Source of the DNA: Clostridiales bacterium
Lineage (GTDB): Bacteria; Bacillota; Clostridia; Christensenellales; UBA1242
DNA: 64,000 bases
NCBI GenBank assembly: GCA_015055745.1
Contig: SVHS01000005.1
Location: forward strand, 1-64,000
Reading direction: 5' to 3'
The notes under the pieces are model-generated. The model worked only from the letters and a program-made list of their open reading frames with translations. It searched no databases and had not been told where the DNA came from. Every line of letters starts with the position of its first letter. The stretch's first letter is position 1. Position numbers and translations under genes: made by a program. Shown piece after piece: positions 50,169 through 60,824 of this stretch.

Positions 50169-51974
50169 TCATTTCCTAAAATGATCATAAATAGCCTGTG
50201 CAGTAATCTTATTTACCCCTTTTGTATCACACAGCTCATCAAAAGTAGCATTTTTGATATTTTCTATAGTCCTAAATTTACTAAGTAATGCACGTCTGAC
50301 AGCTGGTCCTACTCCTCGGATAGATTCTAGTCCACCCTTGTACACTCCTTTAGCTCTGAGCTGACGATTAAACGTAATGGCAAACCTATGTGCTTCATCT
50401 CGAGCAAGCTGTACAAGTCTCAATGAATAGCTACCTTTACTCAGCATATATGGGATAGATTCATTTGGCTTGAATACTTCTTCTTCACGCTTAGCTAGGC
50501 TTATGAGGTCATTTTTGAAATGATATTTTTCCAATACTTCCATTGCTACGCCGAGCTGACCTTTACCTCCGTCTATAATGATAAGGTCTGGCAAAGATGA
50601 AAAGCTAATATCATCACTATCTAATTTTTCCATACGACGAGTGAGTACCTCTCTCATGGACGCAAAGTCATCTATAAAATCTACAGTCTCTATCTTAAAT
50701 TTTCTATACATAGATACTGCTTTTTCACCATTTATGAGTACCACCATACTAGCTACAGTATAAGTACCGTAAGTATGAGATATATCATAGCATTCTATCC
50801 TCTTTGGCTCACGCTTTAGCTTTAGATCTTTTTTGAGCTGCCGCATAGCTCCAATACTAGCATTTGTCTGTTTTACATTTTTATCAAGATTTTTCTCTAT
50901 ATGGATACGAGCATTTTTCTCTGCCATCTGCAATAGCTGATATTTCACGCTATCTATTTTTGGCTTTGTGACTGTGATTTTCTTTTTAAATTTGTCAGCC
51001 AGATATATCTCTATCTCCCTAGTATCAATATCTGATATAATAATCTCATCTGCTGTCATAGGGTGTGACGCATAATACTGCATGATAAATTGAGTATACG
51101 CCTCATCTTCTTCTAGGTAGTTTAGAATATCAAAAGTCTGCACTCCTTGCAATTTACCACCACGTATCACTAGCATACACATAGCAGAAAACTCTCCACT
51201 GGTGATTAATTTAAACACATCATAGTCTACTAAACTGCCAAGACTAGTAATGACCTTGGATTGGAGTTTTTCTAACATTTTGAGTCTGTCTCTAAGCTGT
51301 AATGCCGTCTCATAGTTTTGATTTTTGGACGCTATATCCATCTTTTCTCGTAATATTTGCTCTACTTTATTAGTGTCACCTTTTAAAAACTTTATAGCTT
51401 CATTTACAATAGCTAGATAATCTTGTCTACTGATTTGCTTATTGCACGGCGCGGTACAAAGATGCATCTCTCTAAATAAGCATGGCTTTTGAGATTTTTT
51501 ATTTTCGCTCATAGGCTGTCTGCATTTTCTCAATGGAAAAGCATAATCCATGATAGCCAATATATCCTTTGCAGATACTCCAGCCATATAAGGACCGAAA
51601 TATTTGTCATTTTTATTTACTTTCCTACTGATCTCAAAGTGTGGAAAATCTTCTTTCATATTCACTTTGATATAAGCATAAGTCTTGCTATCTTTTAGGA
51701 GAATATTATAGTAAGGCTTATATTTTTTGATGAGATTATTTTCAAGAGCCAAAGCCTCAATTTCATTATTCACTACAAAAAAGTCAAAGTCAGCTACATT
51801 TTTGACCATGTTTTGTACTTTCACATGGTCTTGTTTACGTAAAAAATACTGACTCACCCTTTTCTTTAGATTTTTTGCCTTGCCGACATATATAACGTTT
51901 TCATCTTTATCTTTCATGATATAGACTCCTGCGTCATTTGGCAACCTTTTGACCTTATCTAAAATAATATCCAT
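50169..51974 (-). CDS. uvrC: Excinuclease ABC subunit C
   Basis: LPNDAGVYIMKDKDENVIYVGKAKNLKKRVSQYF, CYDISHTYG, IDGGKGQL, C-terminal HhH. Confidence 0.97.
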   Translation of the reverse strand: MDIILDKVKRLPNDAGVYIMKDKDENVIYVGKAKNLKKRVSQYFLRKQDHVKVQNMVKNVADFDFFVVNNEIEALALENNLIKKYKPYYNILLKDSKTYAYIKVNMKEDFPHFEISRKVNKNDKYFGPYMAGVSAKDILAIMDYAFPLRKCRQPMSENKKSQKPCLFREMHLCTAPCNKQISRQDYLAIVNEAIKFLKGDTNKVEQILREKMDIASKNQNYETALQLRDRLKMLEKLQSKVITSLGSLVDYDVFKLITSGEFSAMCMLVIRGGKLQGVQTFDILNYLEEDEAYTQFIMQYYASHPMTADEIIISDIDTREIEIYLADKFKKKITVTKPKIDSVKYQLLQMAEKNARIHIEKNLDKNVKQTNASIGAMRQLKKDLKLKREPKRIECYDISHTYGTYTVASMVVLINGEKAVSMYRKFKIETVDFIDDFASMREVLTRRMEKLDSDDISFSSLPDLIIIDGGKGQLGVAMEVLEKYHFKNDLISLAKREEEVFKPNESIPYMLSKGSYSLRLVQLARDEAHRFAITFNRQLRAKGVYKGGLESIRGVGPAVRRALLSKFRTIENIKNATFDELCDTKGVNKITAQAIYDHFRK

Positions 51975-51980
51975 ATAGAT

Positions 51981-52009
51981 AGTATAGCACAAAATTTTGG
52001 TTTATTAAA
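51981..52009 (-). promoter_or_regulatory. uvrC promoter, predicted leaderless
   Basis: TTTAAT-17-TATACT (TGC extended), ATCTAT (6 nt), ATG. Confidence 0.65.
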
Positions 52010-52041
52010 ATAATTTAATTTATATTTTCATACAATTATCT

Positions 52042-52953
52042 ATGAAATGGATAAAAAAATATTGGTATAAAATCTTAAATATCGCTCTTATCGTCTTCGT
52101 CTTGATATATTCTATCACTGTGGCTTTTAAAAAAGTGCATGAGTACAAAATGTACGAAGAGCAAGAAATAGAGATCGAAATGTATACTATCTGGCACATA
52201 GAGACATTTGAAGGTGGAGGCAAAGCTAGAATAAACTATCTAAAATCAATCGCTCGCTCTATCGAAAAGTCTAATGCTGGAGTATTGTTTGTCATTCGAG
52301 CTATAGATGCGGATAAATTAGCTAGTGAATTGACCTTCGACACTCCAGATATCATATCGTTTGGCTACGGTGTCGGAAAAACTATCTTACCGATACTAAA
52401 ATCTCAAGACACCGCTTATGATATCCGTGATGAGCTGATAGAAAGTGGTAGCTTCAATAGAAATCTCTACGCCTTACCTTATATAATGAGCGGATATGCT
52501 ATGTTTACTCACTCAGCAGAGAGTACAGAATTTCACTGCGGACAGACAAATTTTACCAAGCCTGAAATTATATATAATACTCTCAATTTAAGTCCTATAG
52601 AGACAGAGGCTCAGTATGATGCATATAAAGATTTTGTATACAACAAAAATGTAAAACTTTTAGGCACTGGAAGAGATCTATATAGAGTAAATAATCTAAA
52701 TAATATCGGACGAGCAAACGCTCAGATCACCCCTATCGATACTTACACCGATCTTATACAATATATAGGTACTACAAAGAATGATTCCATCACAAAAAAA
52801 TATCTAAATGCTATATTTAGTATGGAAAATCAGCAAGCTCTAGTAGACTACTCTCTCTTCTCCAGTCTTTATATCAAAATCTATCAAAATGGAATATATA
52901 GTGATATGGAAGATGCTATCATGAGTGCATCTATCCCTAGAGTATTTGAATGA
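52042..52953 (+). CDS. Membrane-anchored extracellular solute-binding-like protein
   Basis: N-terminal TM without lipobox Cys; MYTIWHIETFEGGGKARINYLKSIARSIEK resembles family-1 SBPs. Confidence 0.6.
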   Translation: MKWIKKYWYKILNIALIVFVLIYSITVAFKKVHEYKMYEEQEIEIEMYTIWHIETFEGGGKARINYLKSIARSIEKSNAGVLFVIRAIDADKLASELTFDTPDIISFGYGVGKTILPILKSQDTAYDIRDELIESGSFNRNLYALPYIMSGYAMFTHSAESTEFHCGQTNFTKPEIIYNTLNLSPIETEAQYDAYKDFVYNKNVKLLGTGRDLYRVNNLNNIGRANAQITPIDTYTDLIQYIGTTKNDSITKKYLNAIFSMENQQALVDYSLFSSLYIKIYQNGIYSDMEDAIMSASIPRVFE

Positions 52954-53816
52954 AAAATATAAAAGAAATAGAAATCATAGACGATGCTGACTTGAAAGAC
53001 TTTTGCACACTAAAAGTAGGTGGCAAAGCAAAAAAGCTATATATAGTTTACACTATTGGTCAGCTATTAGAAGTGTATTATTATATTGTATCACACAATA
53101 TAAGGTGCAAAACAATAGGATTGGGATCAAATCTACTATTTAGTAGTGAAGGTTATGATGGTGCTATAATAGTCAATAAAAGTAATAATATATTATATAA
53201 AAAAAATACCATCTACGCAGACAGCGGAGTCACTCTCGCTACCCTAATACACGAATGTCAAAGTCGCGGTTTGACTGGTCTAGAAAATCTGGCAGGTATT
53301 CCTTCTACTGTAGGAGGTGCTGTAGTAAATAATACTGGCGCTTTTGGTGTAGAGTTTGGCGACTGTGTAGAATATGTAGAGGCAATATACAGAAACAAAA
53401 CATTACGTCTGACTAAAGAACAGTGTAAATTTAGCTATAGAACTAGTATATTTAAGTCTGGTGATTATATCATCACGAGAGTGAAATTAAAGCTTACACT
53501 AGATAGCAAAGAAAATATAACAGATAGAATGATATCAGTCTTACGGCAAAAATCAATCTCTCAGCCACTAGACTATCCTAGCGCCGGGAGTGTATTTAAG
53601 CGTGGAGAGTTTATTCCAGCAAAAGTCATCGACACCTTAGGACTAAAAGGTGTCAGAGTCGGTGATGCTCAGATATCCTCTAAGCACGCAGGCTTTATCA
53701 TAAATACTGGCGATGCCTCTAGTGATGATATCTTATCCCTTATACATCTCATCAATGAAAAAGTAAAGTCTGTATACGACAAAACATTTGACTTAGAGAT
53801 AGAAATAGTCAAATAA
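52950..53816 (+). CDS. murB: UDP-N-acetylenolpyruvoylglucosamine reductase
   Basis: TLKVGGKAK, GLGSNLLFS, LAGIPSTVGGAVVNNTGAFG, YPSAGSVFKR. Confidence 0.96.
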   Translation: MKNIKEIEIIDDADLKDFCTLKVGGKAKKLYIVYTIGQLLEVYYYIVSHNIRCKTIGLGSNLLFSSEGYDGAIIVNKSNNILYKKNTIYADSGVTLATLIHECQSRGLTGLENLAGIPSTVGGAVVNNTGAFGVEFGDCVEYVEAIYRNKTLRLTKEQCKFSYRTSIFKSGDYIITRVKLKLTLDSKENITDRMISVLRQKSISQPLDYPSAGSVFKRGEFIPAKVIDTLGLKGVRVGDAQISSKHAGFIINTGDASSDDILSLIHLINEKVKSVYDKTFDLEIEIVK

Positions 53817-53832
53817 ATTTTAATAAAATTAG

Positions 53833-53862
53833 CAAACGAAAATCTTAAATGTTTGCTTTATT
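53833..53862 (+). terminator. murB terminator
   Basis: AGCAAAC/GTTTGCT plus T-run. Confidence 0.6.
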
Positions 53863-53898
53863 TTTTTACTCATGATATAATGTCATTAGGAGAAAAAT

Positions 53899-54675
53899 AT
53901 GGCACTATTAGGAGATTACCATACACATACTAAATATTCTAGAGGAAATCATGCAAAAGGCACTATAGAAGATAATGTGCGAGCAGCATATGACAAAGGA
54001 CTAAGACAAATAGCTATCTCTGACCATGGATTCAATCAAAAGCTCTATGGCGTAAGACGAAACGACATACCAAAAGTAAAAGAAGAGATCAATGATGCTA
54101 TGGAGCGCTACCCTATCGAAGTACTCCTCGGCGTGGAGGCTAATCTAATCTCTAGTCAAGGCGATATAGACATTATCCCAGAAGATTATGACAATCTGGA
54201 TATAGTTTTGTGTGGATTCCATAGATTTGTCCGCTCTACTAGTAAACGTGAGCAATTTAGCTTTATCTTGAAAAATATAATGTGTGAGATCTTCCACCAT
54301 ACTAGTAAAAAACAACGTGAAAAAAATACAAATGCGTATATAAATGCTATGAGGAAATATGATATCGACATCATCACTCACCTAAATCATGCTTGTAAAG
54401 TCGATGTGGAAAAAGTGGCACGTGTAGCAAAAGAAACTGATACCCTAATAGAGCTAAATGGAAAAAGACTAGGCATGAGTGATGCTGAGATCATGAAATG
54501 CTATGAATTGGGCTGCAAATTCGTAATAGACAGTGACGCCCACAGTCCACAGCGCGTGGGAGAATGCCATCTTGGTCTAGAGGCTGCATTGAGACTCAGG
54601 ATCCCCGATAGTGCTATAGTAAACTACAATAGTTTACCTACATTTAAAAAAGAAAAACGTAAGAAAAGGAGCTAA
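53899..54675 (+). CDS. PHP-domain phosphoesterase
   Basis: GDYHTHTKYSRG, ISDHGFNQ, GVEANL, DSDAHSPQRVGE. Confidence 0.92.
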   Translation: MALLGDYHTHTKYSRGNHAKGTIEDNVRAAYDKGLRQIAISDHGFNQKLYGVRRNDIPKVKEEINDAMERYPIEVLLGVEANLISSQGDIDIIPEDYDNLDIVLCGFHRFVRSTSKREQFSFILKNIMCEIFHHTSKKQREKNTNAYINAMRKYDIDIITHLNHACKVDVEKVARVAKETDTLIELNGKRLGMSDAEIMKCYELGCKFVIDSDAHSPQRVGECHLGLEAALRLRIPDSAIVNYNSLPTFKKEKRKKRS

Positions 54676-54677
54676 AG

Positions 54678-55559
54678 ATGATCGACTGCAAATCACAAAT
54701 ACTTTCTACTATACCTGATAGCAACTGTTGCAGTCTATCATTTTTAAATGTACTAATTTTTTCTAGTGCAAAGATTAGCGTGGACTACTCTTACCTAATC
54801 ATCAATTCTTACAATGTGGTGCTAGAAAAAGCTGAGAAAATCATAAAAAACTTTTATCCTAATGTAGATATATACAGTTGGGATAATTTTTTGATGTTAA
54901 AAGGCAAGTTATATGATTTGCTAAATGATATCGGCTATAACGACAGCCTTGATTTGACTCATTTTGCCAATGATTGTGACAAAATGACCTTACTTAAATC
55001 ATTATTTGTGGCATGCGGAGGCTTTTATTACAATCAAGACAATAACAAAAACTCTAAAGGCTACAATCTCGAATTTGTACTACGAGATGAAGACACAGCA
55101 GAGATACTACTCTCATTGCTAAAAGAGCATGATTTCTCATTGAAAAAAATCAAAAGACAAAATAGCCACGTAGTATATACCAAAAATAGCAACATCATAT
55201 GTGATTTGTTTGTATTTTTGGGAGCTGGCTACACTGCCCTAGAGATACAAAATAGTCTTGCCATGAGAGAAATGCGAAATAATGTAAACAGGCAGAATAA
55301 TTGCTTTGAATTTAATCTCGAAAAAACTATCAGTGCAAGCAACGAGCAAATAGATGCCATAAACTTTATCATCGAGCATTATTCTATCGAATATCTAGAT
55401 GAAAATCTAAGAGAAGTAGCTCTTGCTAGACTAGTCAATCCTGATGCGACTTTGAGTGAGCTAAAGACAATAATGAATAGCAACATCAGTCGTGCTGGTA
55501 TCAAATATAGATTGGACAAAATCATAGACATATATCACAAGCTAAAAGGAGACAAATAA
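54678..55559 (+). CDS. whiA: WhiA-family DNA-binding protein
   Basis: LLKSLFVACGGF, NSLAMREMRNNVNRQNNCFEFNLEKTISASNEQIDAINFI, HTH LSELKTIMNSNISRAGIKYRLDKI. Confidence 0.92.
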   Translation: MIDCKSQILSTIPDSNCCSLSFLNVLIFSSAKISVDYSYLIINSYNVVLEKAEKIIKNFYPNVDIYSWDNFLMLKGKLYDLLNDIGYNDSLDLTHFANDCDKMTLLKSLFVACGGFYYNQDNNKNSKGYNLEFVLRDEDTAEILLSLLKEHDFSLKKIKRQNSHVVYTKNSNIICDLFVFLGAGYTALEIQNSLAMREMRNNVNRQNNCFEFNLEKTISASNEQIDAINFIIEHYSIEYLDENLREVALARLVNPDATLSELKTIMNSNISRAGIKYRLDKIIDIYHKLKGDK

Positions 55560-58500
55560 TGAAGCCATTTGTACATCTACACGTACATACTGAATATTCC
55601 CTACTGGACGGTGCTGCTCGTATCAAAAAAATGGTAAAATTGGCCAAAGAATACAATATGCCGGCAGTAGCCATCACTGATCATGGCAATATGTATGGCG
55701 CAGTGACATTCTTTGACGCATGCCATGACGCAGGTATAAAGGCTATATTTGGTACAGAATTTTATGTAGCAGACGACCTTACCAATAAAAATGGCAAACA
55801 AAAGCTTGCTCACCTCGTATTACTTGCAAAAAATGAGATTGGATACAAAAATATTAGTATGCTAAATACAATCGCCTTTAGAGATGGATTTTATTACAAG
55901 CCACGCATTGACTACAAGACTCTAGCACAGTATCATGAAGGCTTGGTATGTCTATCTGCTTGTCTAGCTGGTGATGTGCCAAGATTGATACTAGATGAGC
56001 AGTATCAAAAAGCAGAAGAATTGATATTATGGTTCAAGTCAATTTTCGGTGAAGACTATTATCTTGAAATACAGCACAACGGCATCGCAGAGCAAGAAAT
56101 AGTCAACGAAAAGCTCCGCGAATATTCAAAAAAATTTGGTATCAAGCTAGTCGCCACAAATGATGTACATTACTTAAATCAAGACGATGCTGAGATGCAA
56201 GACGTATTGATGTGTGTATCTATGCAAAAATTTGTCGACGACCCAGATAGGTTAAAATTCCCTACTGATGAGCTATATTTCAAGACATATGACCAAATGT
56301 TAGCTGGATTACCAAATGACGAAGAAGCTCTAGCCACTACTCTAGAGATAGCTGAGAAATGTAATTATCAGTTTGAATACGGTAAATACCTCTTCCCTCA
56401 CTATGAGCCAGAAGGTGGCTATCGACCAGAGATAGGTAATACACCAAAAGAATACTTACTCCATATCGTAGACCAAGGTGTAAAGAAAAAAATGGGCGGT
56501 TATACTGACGAGATCAGAGCTAGGATAGATAGTGAATTGGCAGTCATAGAAAAGCAAGGTTTTATCGAATATTTCCTTATAGTGTGGGATTATATCAACG
56601 CCGCTAGAAATATGGGAATCTCCGTAGGTCCAGGACGTGGCTCTGGCGCGGGCTCCCTCATCGCCTACACCATGGGTATCACAAATATTGACCCTCTTAA
56701 ATTTGAGCTATTCTTTGAGCGTTTCCTAAATAGCGAAAGAGTCTCTGCGCCCGACTTTGATATTGACTTTCAAGATACTAGACGAGATGAAGTCATAGCT
56801 TATGTCAGGAAAAAATATGGAGATGACAGGATCGCTCGTATCATCACTTTTGGTACTATGAAAGCAAAAAATGCTATCAAAGACGTAGGTCGTGTGCTAC
56901 GAGTGCCTTACTCTGTATGCGATAAAATCACCAAAAATATCCCAATGTACAAGAGTCCTATCTTACCTAAAGCATTCGGTTTTAGCGAGCCAAAAGAAGG
57001 AGACAAAGATTTCGGTACTGTATACGCTGTGCCTGAGCTTATCGAAATGTATAATTCTGATCCTCAAGTAAAGAAAATGGTAGATATCGCCATGAAAGTC
57101 GAAGACTTCCCTAGACAGAGTAGTACTCACGCTTGTGGTGTCATCATCGGTGCAGATATCTTGGACAAGCACGTCCCTCTAGCTAGAAATGGAGACGATA
57201 TCACTACTCAATATCAAGGTGTGGAAATGGAGCACCTTGGACATCTTAAGATGGACTTTTTGGGCTTAAGAAACTTGACAGATATTATGGAGACTACAAA
57301 GTTAGTCAAAAAAATACATGATGTGGAGATTGATTTTGAAAAATGTACTTATGATGACCCAAATGTCTACAAGCTAATCTCTACAGGAAATACAGAAGGT
57401 ATATTCCAAATAGAGTCGGCAGGGTTCCAAAAGTTTATGAAAGAGCTACAGCCTACATGTATAGAAGATATCGTCGCTGCGGTGTCACTATATCGACCTG
57501 GCCCTATGGACAGTATCCCAAAATATGTACACAACAAGCATCATCCAGAAGATACCACATATGACCACCCTATCCTAGAGCCAATACTAAAAGTCACCTA
57601 CGGCTGTATGGTATATCAAGAGCAAGTAATGAAGGTATGTCAAGAGCTAGCAGGCTTTTCTCTAGGTCAAGCTGATAATATACGTCGTGCCATGGGTAAA
57701 AAGAAACTACAAGAAATGCTCAAATGGAAAGAAGCGTTCCTTCACGGCAAAGAAGCATTTACTGACGAACATGGAAAGTACAACCCTGCTATCGACGGAG
57801 CTATCAATCGTGGTGTCAGCGAAGAGGTCGCAAACAAGATTTGGAACGACATGGAGGCATTTGCTTCATATGCGTTTAACAAATCTCACGCAGCGGCTTA
57901 CTCTCTCATCACTTATCAGACAGCATATCTTAAAACTTATTATTTACCTGAATTTATCACCGCTACTCTAAATAACCGTATCACTAATATAGATAAACTA
58001 AAACATTATATTGCATATGCAAAGCAAGAAAAAATCGAAGTTTTACCTCCTGACATCAATCTAAGCGATGTATATTTCAATACTGATGGAAAAAAGATTC
58101 GTTTTGGTCTCTCTGCCCTAAAGAATGTAGGCATCGGTGTGATGGAGGAAATCATAAAAGACCGTGAAGAAAATGGACCATATAAAGACTTTAACGACTT
58201 TATATGGAGAGCTAATCCTCAGGCTTTAAATAAGCGATGTATCGAGTCTCTCATCAAATCTGGAGCATTTGACTGCTTTGGAAAGACGAGGAGTCAGCTA
58301 ATGGCAGTATTCTCTATCATGGTAGATAGATGTCTTGATAGAAAGAAAAAAGCCATGGACGGTCAAATGAACCTATTTGGTGATATTATAGAAGATACAA
58401 AACTGATAGAAGAAAACGAATACCCTAATCTCAATGAATTTGTAAACACTGTAAAGCTTCAATACGAAAAAGAAATCGCGGGTACATATCTGTCAGGTCA

Positions 58501-59176
58501 TCCATTGGATACTTATATGGATATAATCAAAAACTTTACATTTGACTCTAGCTTTATCCCTAGCGACTCTGGTGAAGAAGATGATGAAATGGGCACCTTT
58601 GATGATCTGGCATCTGACGAGACTGAGCTATATAAAGGTCTAAAAAATGGAGATATTGTGACTTGTGGAGGTGTGATCACATCACTCAGAGTGATGCAGA
58701 CCAAATCAGGTGGAAGAATGGCATTTGCTGAGATAGAAGATTTGACTGGTGTATTTGATGTAGTATTCTTCCCTAAGCAGTATGACAAATTTAAAGACAT
58801 ATTGGCTGCAGACGTATTGGTAGCCATGAAAGGAAAATTTACTATTCGTGACGGACATAAGCCTAGTATCACAGTAGATAATGTCGAGCTAATGGAAAAA
58901 CATTCTGATGAAGAAAGTGACAGCCCTGCAGAGATAGAAGAGATCGAAGTCATAAAGCCTAAAAAATTGTGGCTAAAGTACAATCTCAATGATGGCATCA
59001 TACATGATGCAGTAAAGAAAATCTTATCCAGCTATAATGGTATAGACGAAGTCTATGTAAAGGATACCGCTACAAACAAAGCCTATAAAATGAACTCCAT
59101 GGTGACTATCCGTGAAAGCCTAATCTATGAGCTAGAGACAATATTGGATAAAGCTGATATATTTATCCAAAATTAA
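55559..59176 (+). CDS. dnaE: DNA polymerase III subunit alpha
   Basis: PHP HLHVHTEYSLLDG, VGPGRGSGAGSL, PDFDIDFQDTRRDE, C-terminal OB fold. Confidence 0.98.
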   Translation: MKPFVHLHVHTEYSLLDGAARIKKMVKLAKEYNMPAVAITDHGNMYGAVTFFDACHDAGIKAIFGTEFYVADDLTNKNGKQKLAHLVLLAKNEIGYKNISMLNTIAFRDGFYYKPRIDYKTLAQYHEGLVCLSACLAGDVPRLILDEQYQKAEELILWFKSIFGEDYYLEIQHNGIAEQEIVNEKLREYSKKFGIKLVATNDVHYLNQDDAEMQDVLMCVSMQKFVDDPDRLKFPTDELYFKTYDQMLAGLPNDEEALATTLEIAEKCNYQFEYGKYLFPHYEPEGGYRPEIGNTPKEYLLHIVDQGVKKKMGGYTDEIRARIDSELAVIEKQGFIEYFLIVWDYINAARNMGISVGPGRGSGAGSLIAYTMGITNIDPLKFELFFERFLNSERVSAPDFDIDFQDTRRDEVIAYVRKKYGDDRIARIITFGTMKAKNAIKDVGRVLRVPYSVCDKITKNIPMYKSPILPKAFGFSEPKEGDKDFGTVYAVPELIEMYNSDPQVKKMVDIAMKVEDFPRQSSTHACGVIIGADILDKHVPLARNGDDITTQYQGVEMEHLGHLKMDFLGLRNLTDIMETTKLVKKIHDVEIDFEKCTYDDPNVYKLISTGNTEGIFQIESAGFQKFMKELQPTCIEDIVAAVSLYRPGPMDSIPKYVHNKHHPEDTTYDHPILEPILKVTYGCMVYQEQVMKVCQELAGFSLGQADNIRRAMGKKKLQEMLKWKEAFLHGKEAFTDEHGKYNPAIDGAINRGVSEEVANKIWNDMEAFASYAFNKSHAAAYSLITYQTAYLKTYYLPEFITATLNNRITNIDKLKHYIAYAKQEKIEVLPPDINLSDVYFNTDGKKIRFGLSALKNVGIGVMEEIIKDREENGPYKDFNDFIWRANPQALNKRCIESLIKSGAFDCFGKTRSQLMAVFSIMVDRCLDRKKKAMDGQMNLFGDIIEDTKLIEENEYPNLNEFVNTVKLQYEKEIAGTYLSGHPLDTYMDIIKNFTFDSSFIPSDSGEEDDEMGTFDDLASDETELYKGLKNGDIVTCGGVITSLRVMQTKSGGRMAFAEIEDLTGVFDVVFFPKQYDKFKDILAADVLVAMKGKFTIRDGHKPSITVDNVELMEKHSDEESDSPAEIEEIEVIKPKKLWLKYNLNDGIIHDAVKKILSSYNGIDEVYVKDTATNKAYKMNSMVTIRESLIYELETILDKADIFIQN

Positions 59177-59235
59177 TTTATTAAATAAATAAAAAATATA
59201 AAATTTAATTATTTATTAATTAAAATAATAAATTA

Positions 59236-59265
59236 AAAAAATCCACGAATTTTGTGGATTTTTTA
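59236..59265. terminator. Bidirectional terminator
   Basis: AAAAAATCCAC/GTGGATTTTTT. Confidence 0.8.
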
Positions 59266-59514
59266 ATATTCTTCTTCCTGAGTTTTTACTGGCTTTTTCT
59301 TTTTATAACCAAATAATTTTAATCTACCCTTAGAAAATACCGTCACTATCAAAATATATAGACTAAATACTCCTATCACTACATAAATTAGACGACTAAA
59401 AATATTGGCTTGTGTACCAAAAATACCTGCAATGAAATCATACTGCAAAGCACCTATCATGAGCCAATTTAGCCCACCTAGACAAGTAAAAATAAAAGCA
59501 AATAATCTAAACAT
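59263..59514 (-). CDS. DUF378 (YuzA-like) membrane protein
   Basis: LGGLNWLMIGALQYDFIAGIFG. Confidence 0.9.
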   Translation of the reverse strand: MFRLFAFIFTCLGGLNWLMIGALQYDFIAGIFGTQANIFSRLIYVVIGVFSLYILIVTVFSKGRLKLFGYKKKKPVKTQEEEY

Positions 59515-59553
59515 AAAATACTCCTATTTATAGTTTTAATTATTTGCCCTTTT

Positions 59554-60738
59554 TTATTCTTTATTATTAGGATTTTCTTCTGATTCGTTATATCTAGTCA
59601 CATTTTTTATTAGTGATTTGTATCCGATAGGTGTAATCTTCTCGACAACACTATAAGGACAAGCTGTATGACATTTGTCGCAGAAGATACATTTTTTGTA
59701 GTCTACCTCGGCATACAATTCACCCTCTTTATCATACTTCATCATGATAGCACCGCTAGGGCAGATCTTACTGCACACTCCGCAGCCTTTGCATTTCTTT
59801 TTATCAATCTTCACTCTGTCTTGGTGAGACCTAAAATACTGCTTTGATTGTTTTTTATTATCAGACAGTCTTGTATCTTGATCAAACTCTACTAACGCAA
59901 AGTCTTTGATGACAAAGTCTTCTATCTTTTTATCTACTAACTTATAAGGCTTTTCACTATCAAAATATCCTCTATCTTCTGCTTGTTTTAATATGGTGTC
60001 TTTGTATTTGATACCTAAGATATCCATAATGCTAGCGTCTAGACTAAAAGCGTCCTCTGATATAGCCAAGCATGACAGCATTCTCTGAGTATTGTTTGCC
60101 TCCAATGCGACGATACCATCTAAGACATTTAGTACAAGCTTATCTCCTATTGTCTCTAGCATATCGATTATGTAATGGTGGTATTCACCTAATGTCGACA
60201 TACGATTTTTGACCAAAGTTTTCAATTCTGCAGGTATCAAACCAAAGATATTTGCACAAGCTCCTACATATCCTTTATCTATCTTTATCTTGCCGACATT
60301 CACTATAGCATCTACCTGAGTAGCGATATCAAGCAATGTCAATTTTTTAGTCATCACACCATTTGGGACTTCTACATCACATACTGATAAGTCATGATTT
60401 AGCTCACAAGTAGTAAGATTCGCCACTTCTAACATGCCTGTATTTAGATATGCCTGATCCAAATTGATAAGGCTCGCCTTGCCATACGGGCTATCCGCCA
60501 CCACGCAAGCCACACCTCTCTTTGTGAGCACATTGACAAGTCCTCGAATGATAGATGGATGAGTACATTGTGCCTTATCTGGCACTTCACTATTTGGCAT
60601 ACAGGTCTTCAATAGCACTTTCATCTTTGGCTTAAAAAGTCGATTTAGATTGAGACTAGTAAAAGCTTTTTCTACAGTCTCGTCTACTAAATCTTGACTA
60701 TAATCATCTAAATAATTTAATGAAACAGCATTATTCAT
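59554..60738 (-). CDS. DUF362 protein with two 4Fe-4S clusters
   Basis: DUF362-like body, CKGCGVCSKICPSGAI and CIFCDKCHTACPYSV. Confidence 0.92.
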   Translation of the reverse strand: MNNAVSLNYLDDYSQDLVDETVEKAFTSLNLNRLFKPKMKVLLKTCMPNSEVPDKAQCTHPSIIRGLVNVLTKRGVACVVADSPYGKASLINLDQAYLNTGMLEVANLTTCELNHDLSVCDVEVPNGVMTKKLTLLDIATQVDAIVNVGKIKIDKGYVGACANIFGLIPAELKTLVKNRMSTLGEYHHYIIDMLETIGDKLVLNVLDGIVALEANNTQRMLSCLAISEDAFSLDASIMDILGIKYKDTILKQAEDRGYFDSEKPYKLVDKKIEDFVIKDFALVEFDQDTRLSDNKKQSKQYFRSHQDRVKIDKKKCKGCGVCSKICPSGAIMMKYDKEGELYAEVDYKKCIFCDKCHTACPYSVVEKITPIGYKSLIKNVTRYNESEENPNNKE

Positions 60739-60744
60739 ACTATT

Positions 60745-60773
60745 ATGCTACTAAAATTTATAGAAAATGTCAA
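60745..60773 (-). promoter_or_regulatory. Promoter of the DUF362 gene, predicted leaderless
   Basis: TTGACA-17-TAGCAT, AATAGT (6 nt), ATG. Confidence 0.7.
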
Positions 60774-60789
60774 ATAAATTCTTTTTTGT

Positions 60790-60818
60790 TTGATTTTTTT
60801 GTGAGTTTTTAATAAAAT
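60790..60818 (+). promoter_or_regulatory. Promoter of the 60825 gene, predicted leaderless
   Basis: TTGATT-17-TAAAAT, AATACT (6 nt), ATG. Confidence 0.65.
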
Positions 60819-60824
60819 AATACT

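Noticed and set aside
58513-59001. 162-aa minus-strand ORF inside the dnaE 3' end
   Set aside because: Low-complexity Ser/Leu-rich antisense ORF over the OB-fold region; no independent support.
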